A stretch of 64,000 nt of DNA, taken from the NCBI GenBank assembly GCA_001295935.1, contig LJHX01000036.1, positions 1-64,000 of the forward strand. The letters are read 5' to 3'. Shown here piece after piece: positions 42,731 to 51,040 of the stretch (position 1 is the stretch's first letter; each line of letters starts with the position of its first letter). This DNA comes from an alpha proteobacterium AAP81b (GTDB taxonomy: Bacteria > Pseudomonadota > Alphaproteobacteria > Sphingomonadales > Sphingomonadaceae). The notes below the pieces were generated by a model, which saw only the letters and a program-made list of their open reading frames with translations, was not told where the DNA came from and did no database searches. Position numbers and translations under genes: made by a program.

Positions 42731-43054
42731 TCATCGCGCTTCGTCCTGAACGCTGCCAGCGAGTTCCGAGCGGGCGCGCTGAGCCATTTCCTCGACCTCC
42801 GCCGCCAGCTGCGGCGGCAGCCAGACTTCGACCCGTCTCCAACTGTTCGGCACGGCCGACGCTGCCGCCTGCACGCGGCGCACGATCCCAAGTACGCGTT
42901 GTCTGGTGAGACCATTCCGCTGCCCGGCCTCGGTCAAGGAAAGTCCGTCGACCAGGACCTCACGCGCGATCGCGGCCGTGGCCGCGGACACGCGCCCCAG
43001 CCTCGGCCGCAGTCTTTCGAACTCTTCCGGCGTCATCCGACTGCTGGTCCCCAT
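42731..43054 (-). CDS. KorA/TrfB-like transcriptional repressor
   Basis: A protein of 107 aa from the ATG at 43054 (an ATG at 43036 is also possible). TPEEFERLRPRLGRVSAATA, then AIAREVLVDGLSLTEAGQRN and GLTRQRVLGIVRRV form the TrfB/KorA DNA-binding helix-turn-helix; WRRVEVWLPPQLAAEVEEM corresponds to the KorA tail. In IncP plasmids KorA represses replication, partition and control operons. Here the same tandem operator appears before this gene, parA and the DUF932 gene, which fits a global repressor acting on itself and its neighbours. That link is inferred. Confidence 0.78.
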   Translation of the reverse strand: MGTSSRMTPEEFERLRPRLGRVSAATAAIAREVLVDGLSLTEAGQRNGLTRQRVLGIVRRVQAAASAVPNSWRRVEVWLPPQLAAEVEEMAQRARSELAGSVQDEAR

Positions 43055-43084
43055 GACCTGCTTGTTCGGGCGGCGCCGGGAGTC

Positions 43085-43100
43085 TGTCAATAGATGTAAA
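43085..43100 (-). promoter_or_regulatory. tandem operator upstream of the korA-like gene
   Basis: Minus-strand TTTACA-TCTA-TTGACA, 31 bp upstream of the ATG. The TTGACA could be the -35 hexamer, but the -10 region (GAACAA after 17 bp) is weak, so the promoter may be poor or placed elsewhere. Confidence 0.55.
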
Positions 43101-43137
43101 GCAAAAGGGGAGAGCATCCCCTCCCCTTCTGCCCCCT

Positions 43138-43983
43138 TCAAGCGGCCTCCTTCAGCCGCCGCATACCCTCCGCCAGCGTCCACAGCGCCCGATTGATGCC
43201 GACGTTCTGGTCAATCCCGTTGATGGCTCGCGTCCGGGACCGACGGATACGCCCGTTGGCGTCGGCCTTCCGGCCATCGATACCGCCGCGGATGATGTTC
43301 TCGTGGGCGACGTTCAACGCTTGCCAAAGGCTGGCGCCGCTGTCGTCGCTGCGGCGCGGGCGCATGATCTGTTCGGGCGTCACCGGGCTCTCGTCCTCAC
43401 CATAGCGGGCGACAAGCGCGGCCTCGGCGAACACGCGGCGCTCGCCGGTGGTCAAGGAAGTGCCCTTCATCTGCGCGCTTGCGTCGATCAGGCGGGGGAA
43501 GTCCTTGGCGACCGTGTAGGCGCCTTCGATGATTTGGTGCTGGATGTCGCCCTTGTGGTGAACCCGTACCTCCTCGAAGCGGTCACCGGCGATCATGCTG
43601 TTGGTGCACACGAAGCGGATCATGCCGGCGAACATCTGATAGGCGCTGGTGCCATCGTGGCTGTTGACGATCACGACCTCGGCCGCCTCGCCCTGGCCGA
43701 TGTCATCGCGGCGGCGCAGGCGCAGCATGTGCTTGGCGTGGCCGATGCGTCCGTCATCGCGGGGTTTGGCCTGGGCGGCAAAGAAGGGCTGCCAGCCTTC
43801 GCGGCGAAGCCCTTCGATCAGCTGGATGGTGGGAACATGGACATATCGCGACGACCTGCTGTCGTGCGCCTCGCCGGCAAAGATCGACGGGACAATGGCA
43901 CGAAGTGCGTCGTTGTCGAGCGGCTCGCGGCTGCCAATCTGGAAGCTGTTGCGGCCGAAACGGGTAGCAAGCTGATGGGTCAT
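43138..43983 (-). CDS. DUF932 (DUF945-like) plasmid protein
   Basis: A protein of 281 aa. It has the typical segments FVPTIQLIEGLRREGWQPF (as VPTIQLIEGLRREGWQPFF), HMLRLRR, VVIVNSHDGTSAYQMFAG and RFVCTNSMIAGD. DUF932 proteins are widespread on plasmids and phages; their biochemical role is not settled. It has its own promoter with the shared operator upstream and is followed by the korA-like gene's operator, so it is a monocistronic maintenance gene. Confidence 0.9.
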   Translation of the reverse strand: MTHQLATRFGRNSFQIGSREPLDNDALRAIVPSIFAGEAHDSRSSRYVHVPTIQLIEGLRREGWQPFFAAQAKPRDDGRIGHAKHMLRLRRRDDIGQGEAAEVVIVNSHDGTSAYQMFAGMIRFVCTNSMIAGDRFEEVRVHHKGDIQHQIIEGAYTVAKDFPRLIDASAQMKGTSLTTGERRVFAEAALVARYGEDESPVTPEQIMRPRRSDDSGASLWQALNVAHENIIRGGIDGRKADANGRIRRSRTRAINGIDQNVGINRALWTLAEGMRRLKEAA

Positions 43984-44067
43984 GGTCTGTCCCTGCATGG
44001 ACGTTGCCGGTGCGGGCCGGTTGCCGCCGGTGCCGCGCCGCTCCGGCTCGACTGAACCGGTAATCCA

Positions 44068-44106
44068 TTGATACTATTGTGGCTTTAACCCGTCAATACT
44101 TGTCAG
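44068..44106 (-). promoter_or_regulatory. promoter and tandem operator of the DUF932 gene
   Basis: Minus strand: -35 TTGACG (44096-44091), 17-bp spacer, -10 TATCAA (44073-44068). The repeat CTGACA lies 4 nt upstream of the -35 (44106-44101), matching the layout at the parA promoter. Confidence 0.68.
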
Positions 44107-44142
44107 TAGATAATGCGCCAAGCCGTTGGCCGCTCTGAAAGT

Positions 44143-44157
44143 CTTGCACCGTGCAAG
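44143..44157. repeat. GTCTTGCAC palindrome
   Basis: Perfect core with AAAGTC and GACTT arms, 37 bp upstream of the DUF932 promoter elements. Confidence 0.9.
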
Positions 44158-44190
44158 ACTTGCCGCGCCCCGGCCTAAGATAGCCCTTTG

Positions 44191-44345
44191 TTCGATCCCC
44201 CAGAGGGATCGAACTTGAATGGCGGGACGCCCTTCGTCCCGACACCTCCAGTCCCGCCGGGCGGGACGTCGGGGGTCAACGTGCTTTCGCAGGGACCCGC
44301 CTGCACGGAGCGCAGCGAAGGAAGGCGGGTGGAAAGCGTGTTGAC
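44191..44345. repeat. cluster of nested inverted repeats
   Basis: Three dyads in a row: TTCGATCCC/GGGATCGAA with 5-nt loop (44191-44213); GTCCCGCC-G-GGCGGGAC (44251-44267); and a long imperfect pair, GGTCAACGTGCTTTC (44274) against GGAAAGCGTGTTGACC (44330-44345), which encloses a second pair ACCCGCC/GGCGGGT. No gene covers this stretch. Such structure can serve as a single-strand origin, a recombination site or terminators. Confidence 0.6.
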
Positions 44346-44526
44346 CCCTGACGCGCCGTCTGGCCCGACCACGCGTTCAAGCAAGCCTAGGATGTTTTAA
44401 CGCAGTCCGCGAGACATAGGGCGAACCCTGAAGCCTATGCCGCGAAACGCTAAACCACTGGAAAATGTGCGGCTGCCCTGCTATGCTGACACTCTAGCCG
44501 GAGCACCTGCATGTGCGTCGGCCGCC

Positions 44527-44558
44527 GAGGCTCGGAAGGTTGCCGCCTTCCGAGCCTC
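44527..44558. terminator. strong hairpin after repA
   Basis: GAGGCTCGGAAGG (44527-44539), loop TTGCCG, CCTTCCGAGCCTC (44546-44558): a 13-bp perfect stem 8 bp beyond the repA stop on the minus strand. No long T-run follows on that strand, so termination may need Rho or the stem may protect the transcript end. Confidence 0.6.
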
Positions 44559-44565
44559 AACTGTT

Positions 44566-45678
44566 TCAGGCGACCGACTTCCAGGTCTTGGCCTTGCCTT
44601 CGACAAAGCCGCGCCATGACGAGCGCAGACGTTCGCCGGTCAGTTCGAACCGCTTGTCGCCCATGTGCTTCACATAGGCCGATGCGAGACGTTCAATGGA
44701 ATGGCCGCCACCGCCGGAGGCGCCGATGCGATAGAGTTCGATGCGGTCGTCTTGGTAGTCGTTGATATCGTCGTCCGTCGGCCAGCGCAGATCGGCATTG
44801 GCCACAGTCAGCCTCGCCGCAAGGTTGCGGGTGATCTCGCCGGCATCGACGATGCGCTCGACTTCGTCGTTGCGACGCGCGACGCGGCCGATGGAGTGGC
44901 GGTTGTTCTCCTCGGCCGCAGCCAGTGCCATACGGCCCGGCTTGGGCGTGAACGTCATGCGGATACGCTTGACCTGTCGGCCGGCGGTGAACTCTTCCCA
45001 GGTGAAGTCGAACTCGGCCAGCTGCGCGATCTCGGCCTTGGCGGGTTCGAGCACCCGCTTCCGAAAATCGGAGAAGTTGGGATAGGCCTCCTTGGGCACC
45101 TGCAGCAGCTTGCGCAGCTCCGTCACCTCCCCTGTCCAAGTCGGGTCGCGTTTGCCGTAGATGGCCGCGCCGATCTCGTACATGCGCAGGCTGTAGCGCG
45201 ACTGGAACTTGATGATCGCCTCCTTGGAGAGGCGGGCATAGACTTCCGAACGCTCCAGCATCTGCCGGGCGCGCTCGGTGAACTGGAACTCGACGAAGGC
45301 GGACGCTCCGTCATCGTCTTGGTCGTTGATGGTTTCGAGCAGGTGGAACATGCGGGTCGACTTCTTGCCCCCCAGCATGTCGGCGTGGCTGAACCACACG
45401 CTCATCAACTCCTCAAACGCCGGACGTACCCGGTCCATTGCCCGGTGGTTGCCGCGCAGATCCTTCTTCGCGATCCTGTGCGCCTCGGGCTTCCACGCAT
45501 CGCCGGCGGCGGCCTCCAGCATCAGCAGCAGGCAACGGCGGGCGATGAGGCTCAATTCCTGGTTCTTGGGGGTATGGACGTCGATCAGCTCGACGGCCAT
45601 CGCCAGCTCGCCCTTGCCGACCAGGCGCAGCTGATGCGCGGCCTTCATCGTGCGACCGATGGATTTCGGCTTGCTCAT
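44566..45678 (-). CDS. repA: Rep_3-type plasmid replication initiator
   Basis: A protein of 370 aa from the ATG at 45678 (MSKPKSIGRTMKAAHQLRLV). Winged-helix repeats typical of Rep_3 initiators are visible: IARRCLLLMLEAAAGDAWKP, then SVWFSHADMLGGKKSTRMFH, and the key segment AIIKFQSRYSLRMYEIGAAI of WH2. The frame is open 159 codons further upstream, but there it translates the iterons into repeated TDWEG blocks, so that part is origin DNA, not protein. It binds the adjacent iterons and recruits host DnaA/DnaB. An inverted repeat over its ribosome site may mediate self-repression. Confidence 0.9.
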   Translation of the reverse strand: MSKPKSIGRTMKAAHQLRLVGKGELAMAVELIDVHTPKNQELSLIARRCLLLMLEAAAGDAWKPEAHRIAKKDLRGNHRAMDRVRPAFEELMSVWFSHADMLGGKKSTRMFHLLETINDQDDDGASAFVEFQFTERARQMLERSEVYARLSKEAIIKFQSRYSLRMYEIGAAIYGKRDPTWTGEVTELRKLLQVPKEAYPNFSDFRKRVLEPAKAEIAQLAEFDFTWEEFTAGRQVKRIRMTFTPKPGRMALAAAEENNRHSIGRVARRNDEVERIVDAGEITRNLAARLTVANADLRWPTDDDINDYQDDRIELYRIGASGGGGHSIERLASAYVKHMGDKRFELTGERLRSSWRGFVEGKAKTWKSVA

Positions 45679-45681
45679 TGC

Positions 45682-45710
45682 GACACGACAGCCCCCTTTT
45701 GTGTCGTGTC
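45682..45710 (-). promoter_or_regulatory. inverted repeat over the repA ribosome-binding site
   Basis: GACACGACA (45682-45690) and TGTCGTGTC (45702-45710) form a perfect 9-bp dyad with an 11-nt spacer that contains the purine-rich (AAAAGGGGGC) repA ribosome site on the minus strand. Dimeric initiators commonly bind such a dyad to repress their own gene; a translational hairpin is an alternative. Confidence 0.6.
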
Positions 45711-45740
45711 TTGCCAAGATCGGCAGACGAATCCTAGCCC

Positions 45741-46010
45741 CCTCCCAATCCGTCGCAGTCGCCGCTTCCCGTATCCCTCCCGATCCGTCGTAATGGGCGA
45801 CGACCTGACCATGGATAAACCCCTCCCGATCCGTCGTATCGGTGTCGTTGAAGGACGCGGAAACGCCGGCCTCCCAATCCGTCGCATGGAGCTTATCCAC
45901 AACCCCTCCCAATCTGTCGCAAATGCGGCCTCCCAAGGAGTCGTCGAAGCTCTCCCCATCGGTCGCTTGGACCCCTCCCAATCCGTCGTGGAAGGCCTCC
46001 CAATCTGTCC
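45741..46010 (+). repeat. iteron array, candidate oriV
   Basis: Nine copies of a 15-bp unit, consensus CCTCCCAATCCGTCG, begin at 45741, 45776, 45822, 45870, 45905, 45929 (degenerate), 45951 (degenerate), 45974 and 45996. All have the same orientation. Intervals are 35, 46, 48, 35, 24, 22, 23 and 22 bp, close to multiples of 11.5, so the sites lie on one helix face. The array directly precedes repA, as in iteron plasmids. Confidence 0.85.
45893..45901 (+). promoter_or_regulatory. perfect DnaA box in the iteron array
   Basis: TTATCCACA, the consensus DnaA box, sits between iterons 4 and 5. A weaker box (TTATCCATG) lies on the opposite strand near 45810-45820. Confidence 0.75.
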
Positions 46011-46706
46011 GGCGAACCTTGCGTAAGCGCATGTCTTTGTTGGCAAGAGCGGCCAGAATCCGAATCCCAGAAGAATCCAGAATCCCTCCCGCGCTGCGCT
46101 TGGGGGATGTTTTCAAGAGATTGATGGATGAGCTGACGGTCTCGGACGGGACCAATGGCTAGTGGGCAGCAGGGAAGCAGCGCGCTAATCGGACCTGGGC
46201 TAGCTAGCGAGTGCGAATGGGATTTCCGGCATCGCTCCAGGCCCAGCTGCAAGACGCCATGACGCTGGTGAACGCCATGGCGAGAACCCTGACCATTTTT
46301 GATAAAACGGCAACTGTCAGGAAAGGAACGGAGAACGAACACAGCCGATCACGCCAACACCCGAGTTCGTGCAAGATTGTCCGACGAAGCGTTTCCGCTC
46401 AATCGCTTGCCTAGGCTAGGCGCGTGAATCGCTCGCGAGCAAGCCCCAAAATTATTTTTCAGCGAGGGGCTGGCGTTTTTTCAAAAACAGCCATAGCCTT
46501 CCACCTGTTCCTTCGGCGTTGCGAAGGGAGGTTTGCGTGGCTCTGCGTACCATCACAGCGCATGACGACACCGCTACCAGCCTGAGCAATCGGGCAGGGA
46601 CGGGCTCCGCGTCCGCTGCTAGGCTCCTCCCGCCCGCCGATCCGAGTCGTCCGACCGGCACGAGCATGGGCTCACCGGCGCTGCCGAACCGGAAGGCTCT
46701 TCCGGT
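46011..46706. other. intergenic region between repA origin and the conjugation operon
   Basis: About 700 bp between divergent units. AT-rich patches occur near 46290-46320 and 46445-46490; the second contains a stem-loop-like GGCTG-GTTTTT / AAAAAC-AGCC around 46469-46492, a possible terminator or part of the origin's unwinding region. No convincing gene is seen; the long minus frame here is a shadow. Promoters for the VirB operon are expected in it. Confidence 0.45.
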
Positions 46707-47090
46707 GTGGCGGCGTCGCAGGTCATTTGCGTGCAGCGAGGGGCGGCGTTGCGAGGGCTGGTCGAAGGAGACATCAAGGCGGGCCTCCAAAATGGCGGCC
46801 ACCTCCGCAGCGTGTTCGTCGTCTGCCGGGTTGTCGACGATCAGCTTGAGCACGCGGCCTATATCCGCACGAGCTGGTTCGACGAATACCTGCCGCTGCG
46901 CACCTACGGCCACCGCTCCGACCGCACCTATCGCGACCTCGACCGCCTCCTGGAGCTGCTCCGGCTCGAGTTCGACTATCTCGGCCCGATCACGCTCTAT
47001 GCATCGGGCGATCCGCTGCTGGGCAGCTTCGGCTCTCTCGCAGCGGACGACTGTCAGCCGTTCGTGCCGCCAAGGAAGAAGGCGCCTTAG
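46707..47090 (+). CDS. hypothetical protein heading the conjugation operon
   Basis: A protein of 127 aa, GTG start. The sequence LVEGDIKAGLQNGGHLRSVF, then RVVDDQLEHAAYIRTSW and LRTYGHRSDRTYRDLDRLL is well structured and protein-like, with no signal peptide. I recall similar proteins near VirB clusters of sphingomonad plasmids but know no function. It is followed 24 bp later by the transglycosylase gene, so it probably begins the transfer operon. Confidence 0.65.
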   Translation: MAASQVICVQRGAALRGLVEGDIKAGLQNGGHLRSVFVVCRVVDDQLEHAAYIRTSWFDEYLPLRTYGHRSDRTYRDLDRLLELLRLEFDYLGPITLYASGDPLLGSFGSLAADDCQPFVPPRKKAP

Positions 47091-47114
47091 CCCCTGCCCT
47101 GCCGGGCGCGTGGC

Positions 47115-47768
47115 ATGATCGTGTCGCTCGCCACCTTCGTTGTGCTGGCGCCAAGCTGCGCACCCTCGGTCCATGTCGAGACCCTGGCCGCGGTTGCTCA
47201 TGCCGAAAGCCGATTCGATAGTCTGGCGATCAACGATAATAGCACCGGGCGCCGTTATCGGCCGCATAGCATCGATCAGGCTGTCAGGATGGCGAGCGCA
47301 TTAGTCCAGCGCCGGCATTCGCTCGACCTGGGACTGATGCAGGTCAACAGCGCCAACCTGCAGCGCTTCGGCCTGAGTGTAGCCGACGCATTCGATGTCT
47401 GTCGCAGCATGGCCGCCGGAGCACGGGCGCTGACGGACTTCTATAGCCGCCAGTCCACCTCCGGCAACGAGGAGCGCGCGCTTCACAGGGCGGTGTCGAG
47501 CTACAACACCGGCTCGCCCGTTCGCGGTTTCACCAACGGCTATGTCGGCCGCGTGCAGGCTTCCGCCGAGATTGTGGTGCCGGCGATCCGGACGCGGGCA
47601 GGTCGGGAAGGGGGCTCTGTGGCCTCAGTTTCACCGACGCCAGCGGCGGAGCCTTGGGATGTGTACGGCAGCGCCCGGGCACGCCGAGAAGGCGGTTCCG
47701 GATCGCTTGAAGGGCAGGGGGGTCCTGTCCTCCTGAAGGCAGTCGAGGGAGCCAAGGATGTACCCTGA
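47115..47768 (+). CDS. virB1: VirB1-like lytic transglycosylase
   Basis: A protein of 217 aa. ETLAAVAHAESRFDSLAI carries the catalytic Glu of the SLT fold, then LGLMQVNSANLQRFGLSVAD and AVSSYNTGS complete the family pattern. It opens peptidoglycan for assembly of the type IV secretion channel. A short hydrophobic N-terminus suggests export. The C-terminal 60 residues are low-complexity. It is the first of the canonical VirB genes here; a palindrome separates it from virB2. Confidence 0.88.
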   Translation: MIVSLATFVVLAPSCAPSVHVETLAAVAHAESRFDSLAINDNSTGRRYRPHSIDQAVRMASALVQRRHSLDLGLMQVNSANLQRFGLSVADAFDVCRSMAAGARALTDFYSRQSTSGNEERALHRAVSSYNTGSPVRGFTNGYVGRVQASAEIVVPAIRTRAGREGGSVASVSPTPAAEPWDVYGSARARREGGSGSLEGQGGPVLLKAVEGAKDVP

Positions 47769-47836
47769 AGGCTTCCAACAGGCTTTCGGTCGCGGGCACA
47801 GCGGTGCCGCTCGCGACCGCTTTGGAGGGCCAAAGT

Positions 47837-47851
47837 CTTGCACGGTGCAAG
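47837..47851. repeat. GTCTTGCAC palindrome
   Basis: Perfect core with AAAGTC and GACTTT arms between virB1 and virB2. Confidence 0.9.
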
Positions 47852-47933
47852 ACTTTCGTCACTCCGTCGCTCCTGGTGCCGACCGCCAATGGATCGCGGC
47901 GATAGTCGCCATCCGCCCAAAAGGGGTTATACC

Positions 47934-48299
47934 ATGCCTTTGAAGTCGCTTTCTTTTTCCGCCCTGCTGCCTGCCGCGCAGGCACGCTCCCGCGCTTTGG
48001 CGGGCGGTCTCCAAGTTCGCCAACGCGCCGCCGTCGGCACACTGATGCTTGCAATGCTTGCGGCGACGCCGGCCCACGCGCAGGCCGCGGGCGGGCAGGG
48101 GACCCTGACCGCCTTCCTGCAAAACCTCGTCAATCTCATCACCGGTACGGCAGGTCAGCTCATCGCCGTCATCGCGGTGGCCATCGCTGGCCTGGCGGCC
48201 CTGTTCGGCGCCATCAGCGTTCGCCAGCTTGGCGGCACCGTGCTTGGCATCATGCTGATCTTCTCGTCGTCGTGGATCGTCAGCCAGATCGCCGCCTGA
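47934..48299 (+). CDS. virB2: VirB2-like pilin
   Basis: A protein of 121 aa. A long signal region ends LAATPAHAQ, giving a mature pilin of about 70 residues with two membrane segments (LITGTAGQLIAVIAVAIAGLAAL and LGGTVLGIMLIFSSSWIV). This is the VirB2/TrbC layout; the mature pilin forms the conjugative pilus. The ATG at 47934 is preceded by AAAAGGGG. Its stop overlaps virB3 (TGATG). Confidence 0.88.
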   Translation: MPLKSLSFSALLPAAQARSRALAGGLQVRQRAAVGTLMLAMLAATPAHAQAAGGQGTLTAFLQNLVNLITGTAGQLIAVIAVAIAGLAALFGAISVRQLGGTVLGIMLIFSSSWIVSQIAA

Positions 48300-48637
48300 T
48301 GTTTGGAGACGGCCTCACCGAGGATCCGCTGTTCCTGGCGTGCACCCGCCCGGCCATGTGGCAGGGCGTGCCACTGGAGTCGCTGGTCATCAATCTGATG
48401 GTGACCACTATCGTGTTCGTCATCATGAAGAACCCGCTCTACATGAGCATCGGTGTGGCCGTTCACTATGCGACGCGACTGCTCGTCGCCCGCGATTACA
48501 ACATGTTCGGCGTCCTCAGAGTCTGGAGTGAGACCAAGGCCCGCGCCCGGAACCGGGCACGCTGGGGCGGGTCTTCCGTAAGCCCGCTGCCTCTACGGGC
48601 CGCCCGCCGCTCGCGGGAGGTTCGCGTCCATGCCTAG
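48299..48637 (+). CDS. virB3: VirB3-like inner membrane protein
   Basis: A protein of 112 aa. LTEDPLFLACTRPAMWQGVP is the VirB3/TrbD start; one or two membrane helices follow (SLVINLMVTTIVFVIM, LYMSIGVAVHYATRLL), then DYNMFGVLRVWSETK. It works with VirB4 in the inner membrane. The C-terminal 35 residues are Arg-rich and extend past the usual family end. It overlaps virB2 and virB4 at its ends. Confidence 0.9.
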   Translation: MFGDGLTEDPLFLACTRPAMWQGVPLESLVINLMVTTIVFVIMKNPLYMSIGVAVHYATRLLVARDYNMFGVLRVWSETKARARNRARWGGSSVSPLPLRAARRSREVRVHA

Positions 48638-51020
48638 GATCGCTGGCGCTTCGCGGGAGCGGGAGCCCGATACCTACGTCCCCTACATCGGGCACGCCTC
48701 CCCTGGCGTCGTAATGCTAGACGATGGCTCCCTGCTCGCCATGATCTCGCTGAACGGTGCCGCCTGGGAAACCGCCGATCCTGTCGAAGTCAATGCGCGC
48801 CATGCCCAACGCAACATCCTGCTTCGGAACTTGGCTTCTGACCGCCTGGCGCTCTCGACGCATGTCGTCCGCACGCTCTCCGACGGATCGGAGTATCCGG
48901 CCTCGACCTGCCGCAGCGCCTTCGCCCGTGAGTTGGACCAACACTACCGGGCGCGGCTGACCGGAAACCGGCTTTATCGCAATAGGCTGCTGCTCTCGGT
49001 GGTGCTTCGGCCCGCCCACATGGCAAGCGGTAACCTGTACGGCCTTGTCGGCCGCTTCCGAGGTCGAAAATCCGCTTCGACGCGCGTGGCATCCCTCGCG
49101 TCGATGGACGCGGTCGAAGGCGTGGTTGCCACCATTCTTCATGAGCTGGGCAGCTATGGCGCCAGGAGGCTTGGCATCCGGGAGAAAGGTGGCCTCGTGT
49201 TTTCGGAGATTGCGGAGGCCTTGCGCCTGATCCTGACCGGCGAAACCATGCCCGTCCCACTGGTGAGCGGGCACCTCGGCGGGGCCATCTACACGGATCG
49301 GGTGATCGTCGGCGGCGAAGCCATCGAGATTCGTGGTCCGGGCGGTTCGACCTACGCCGCCGCCTTCGGGTTACGTGAGTATCCGGCCTCCACTTGGCCG
49401 GGGATGTTCGACGCGGTCCTGTCGGCGCCATACCGCTGCGCGCTGACGCAGAGCTTCGGCTTCCTTGACAAGCAGGCCGCCCAAACGGTCCTCACTCGAA
49501 AGCAGAACAAGATGGTGAGCGCGGCCGACAAGGCTGCGAGCCAGACGGAGGCTCTCGATGCCGCCGCCGATCAGCTTGCATCCAATCACTTTGCGATGGG
49601 CACCCACCATCTCAGCCTGGTGACCTTCGCCGATACGCTCGATGCTCTCGGCACTGTAGCGAGCCGCGCGCGCCGCGATCTTGCTGAAAGCGGTGCGGTC
49701 GTGGTCCGTGAGGACCTTGGGCTGGAGGCGGCCTATTGGGCTCAGCTGCCGGGTAACGAGCGATACAGGACACGCCCGGGCGCCATCTCCTCCCGGAACT
49801 TCGCGGCGATGGCGACGCTGCACAACTACCCGAAGGGCGCGGCCCGCGGGCATTGGGGCGAAGCGCTCACCCTGTTCCGAACGACCGGCGGGTCCGCCTA
49901 CAGCTTCCATCTTCACGCCCCTACGGAGACCGTGAAGGACCTGGGCAATGTCTTTCTGGCGGGGCCTGCCGGCTCGGGCAAGACGACGCTCATGCTGTTC
50001 CTGCTGGCGATGGCGGAGCGGCAGGATGCGCAGGTGGTGTTCTTCGACAAGGATCGCGGTGGCGAGATTCTCGCGCGTGCCGTCGGTGGGACCTATCTGG
50101 TCCTGCCCTCGGGAGCGCCGACCGGACTGGCTCCCCTGAGGGCACTTTCGGGTTCGCCGCACGATGTGGCGTTCCTCAAGGGGCTGGTGAAGGCCCTCGT
50201 CGACCGTCCTAGTGCGCCTATGACGCCGGAAGACGATCGGCGCCTGGAACTCGGCCTCAAGGCGGTGCTGTCACTGCCGCCGGAGCATCGCTCGCTTGCG
50301 GAGCTGCGCGCCTTTCTCGGGCATGCCGATGCCAGCGGCCCCGGTGCGCAGCTGGAGAGATGGTGCGCCGGCGGGTCGCTGGGCTGGGTCCTCGACAATG
50401 AGGCGGACAGCGTGTCGCTCGATGCCCCCTTCCTGGGCTTCGACATGACCGCGGTCCTCGACGATCCGGTCACCCGCGGCCCGATCATGGCCTATCTTTT
50501 CCATCGCGTCGAAGCCCTGGTCGATGGTCGTCGTCTGGTGCTTGCCATCGACGAATTCTGGAAGGCGCTGGCCGATCCCGGCTTTCGTGATCTGGTCAAC
50601 GACAAGCTGAAGACGATCCGGAAGCTGAACGGCGCGGTGATCCTGGCGACGCAATCTCCGGCCGACGCCCTTCGCAGCCCGATCGCACACTCGATTGTCG
50701 AGCAATGTCCGACGCAGATCCTGCTTCCCAACACGCGCGCCAGCGCCGCCGATTACCGTGATGGCCTGAAGCTGACCGAACCCGAGTTCCTGGCGGTGCG
50801 GGAGGGCCTCACCGTTGGTGGTCGTCGCTTCCTGCTCAAGCATGGCACCGCGTCGGTCGCCTGCGAGCTCGATCTCGATGGTTTGGAGGATCTTGTCGCG
50901 GTGCTGTCGGGCCGCGCGTCCACCGTCAGGCTGATGGAGCGCCTTATCGAGGCGGAAGGTCCCGACCCATCGCGCTGGCTGCCCCGCTTCCGGCGAGAAT
51001 GGCGAGAAGCGGCGGGATGA
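48630..51020 (+). CDS. virB4: VirB4-like conjugation ATPase
   Basis: A protein of 796 aa. Walker A is AGPAGSGKTTLMLFL near residue 445, Walker B is LVLAIDEFWKAL near 633, followed by VILATQSPADAL. The N-terminal half is the CagE/VirB4 domain (YVPYIGHASPGVVMLDDGSL). It powers pilus assembly and substrate transfer at the inner membrane. Length is normal for the family, and it overlaps virB3 by 8 bp. Confidence 0.95.
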   Translation: MPRIAGASREREPDTYVPYIGHASPGVVMLDDGSLLAMISLNGAAWETADPVEVNARHAQRNILLRNLASDRLALSTHVVRTLSDGSEYPASTCRSAFARELDQHYRARLTGNRLYRNRLLLSVVLRPAHMASGNLYGLVGRFRGRKSASTRVASLASMDAVEGVVATILHELGSYGARRLGIREKGGLVFSEIAEALRLILTGETMPVPLVSGHLGGAIYTDRVIVGGEAIEIRGPGGSTYAAAFGLREYPASTWPGMFDAVLSAPYRCALTQSFGFLDKQAAQTVLTRKQNKMVSAADKAASQTEALDAAADQLASNHFAMGTHHLSLVTFADTLDALGTVASRARRDLAESGAVVVREDLGLEAAYWAQLPGNERYRTRPGAISSRNFAAMATLHNYPKGAARGHWGEALTLFRTTGGSAYSFHLHAPTETVKDLGNVFLAGPAGSGKTTLMLFLLAMAERQDAQVVFFDKDRGGEILARAVGGTYLVLPSGAPTGLAPLRALSGSPHDVAFLKGLVKALVDRPSAPMTPEDDRRLELGLKAVLSLPPEHRSLAELRAFLGHADASGPGAQLERWCAGGSLGWVLDNEADSVSLDAPFLGFDMTAVLDDPVTRGPIMAYLFHRVEALVDGRRLVLAIDEFWKALADPGFRDLVNDKLKTIRKLNGAVILATQSPADALRSPIAHSIVEQCPTQILLPNTRASAADYRDGLKLTEPEFLAVREGLTVGGRRFLLKHGTASVACELDLDGLEDLVAVLSGRASTVRLMERLIEAEGPDPSRWLPRFRREWREAAG

Positions 51021-51040
51021 AGGGTTGGAGGGAGAAGGTA

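Noticed and set aside
45679-46155. N-terminal extension of RepA by 159 codons
   Set aside because: The extension translates the iterons into repeated TDWEG blocks; conserved Rep_3 sequence and a ribosome site begin at 45678.
46452-47267. Minus-strand 271-aa frame
   Set aside because: It is antisense to the plus-strand hypothetical and virB1 genes, which have better starts and recognisable motifs.
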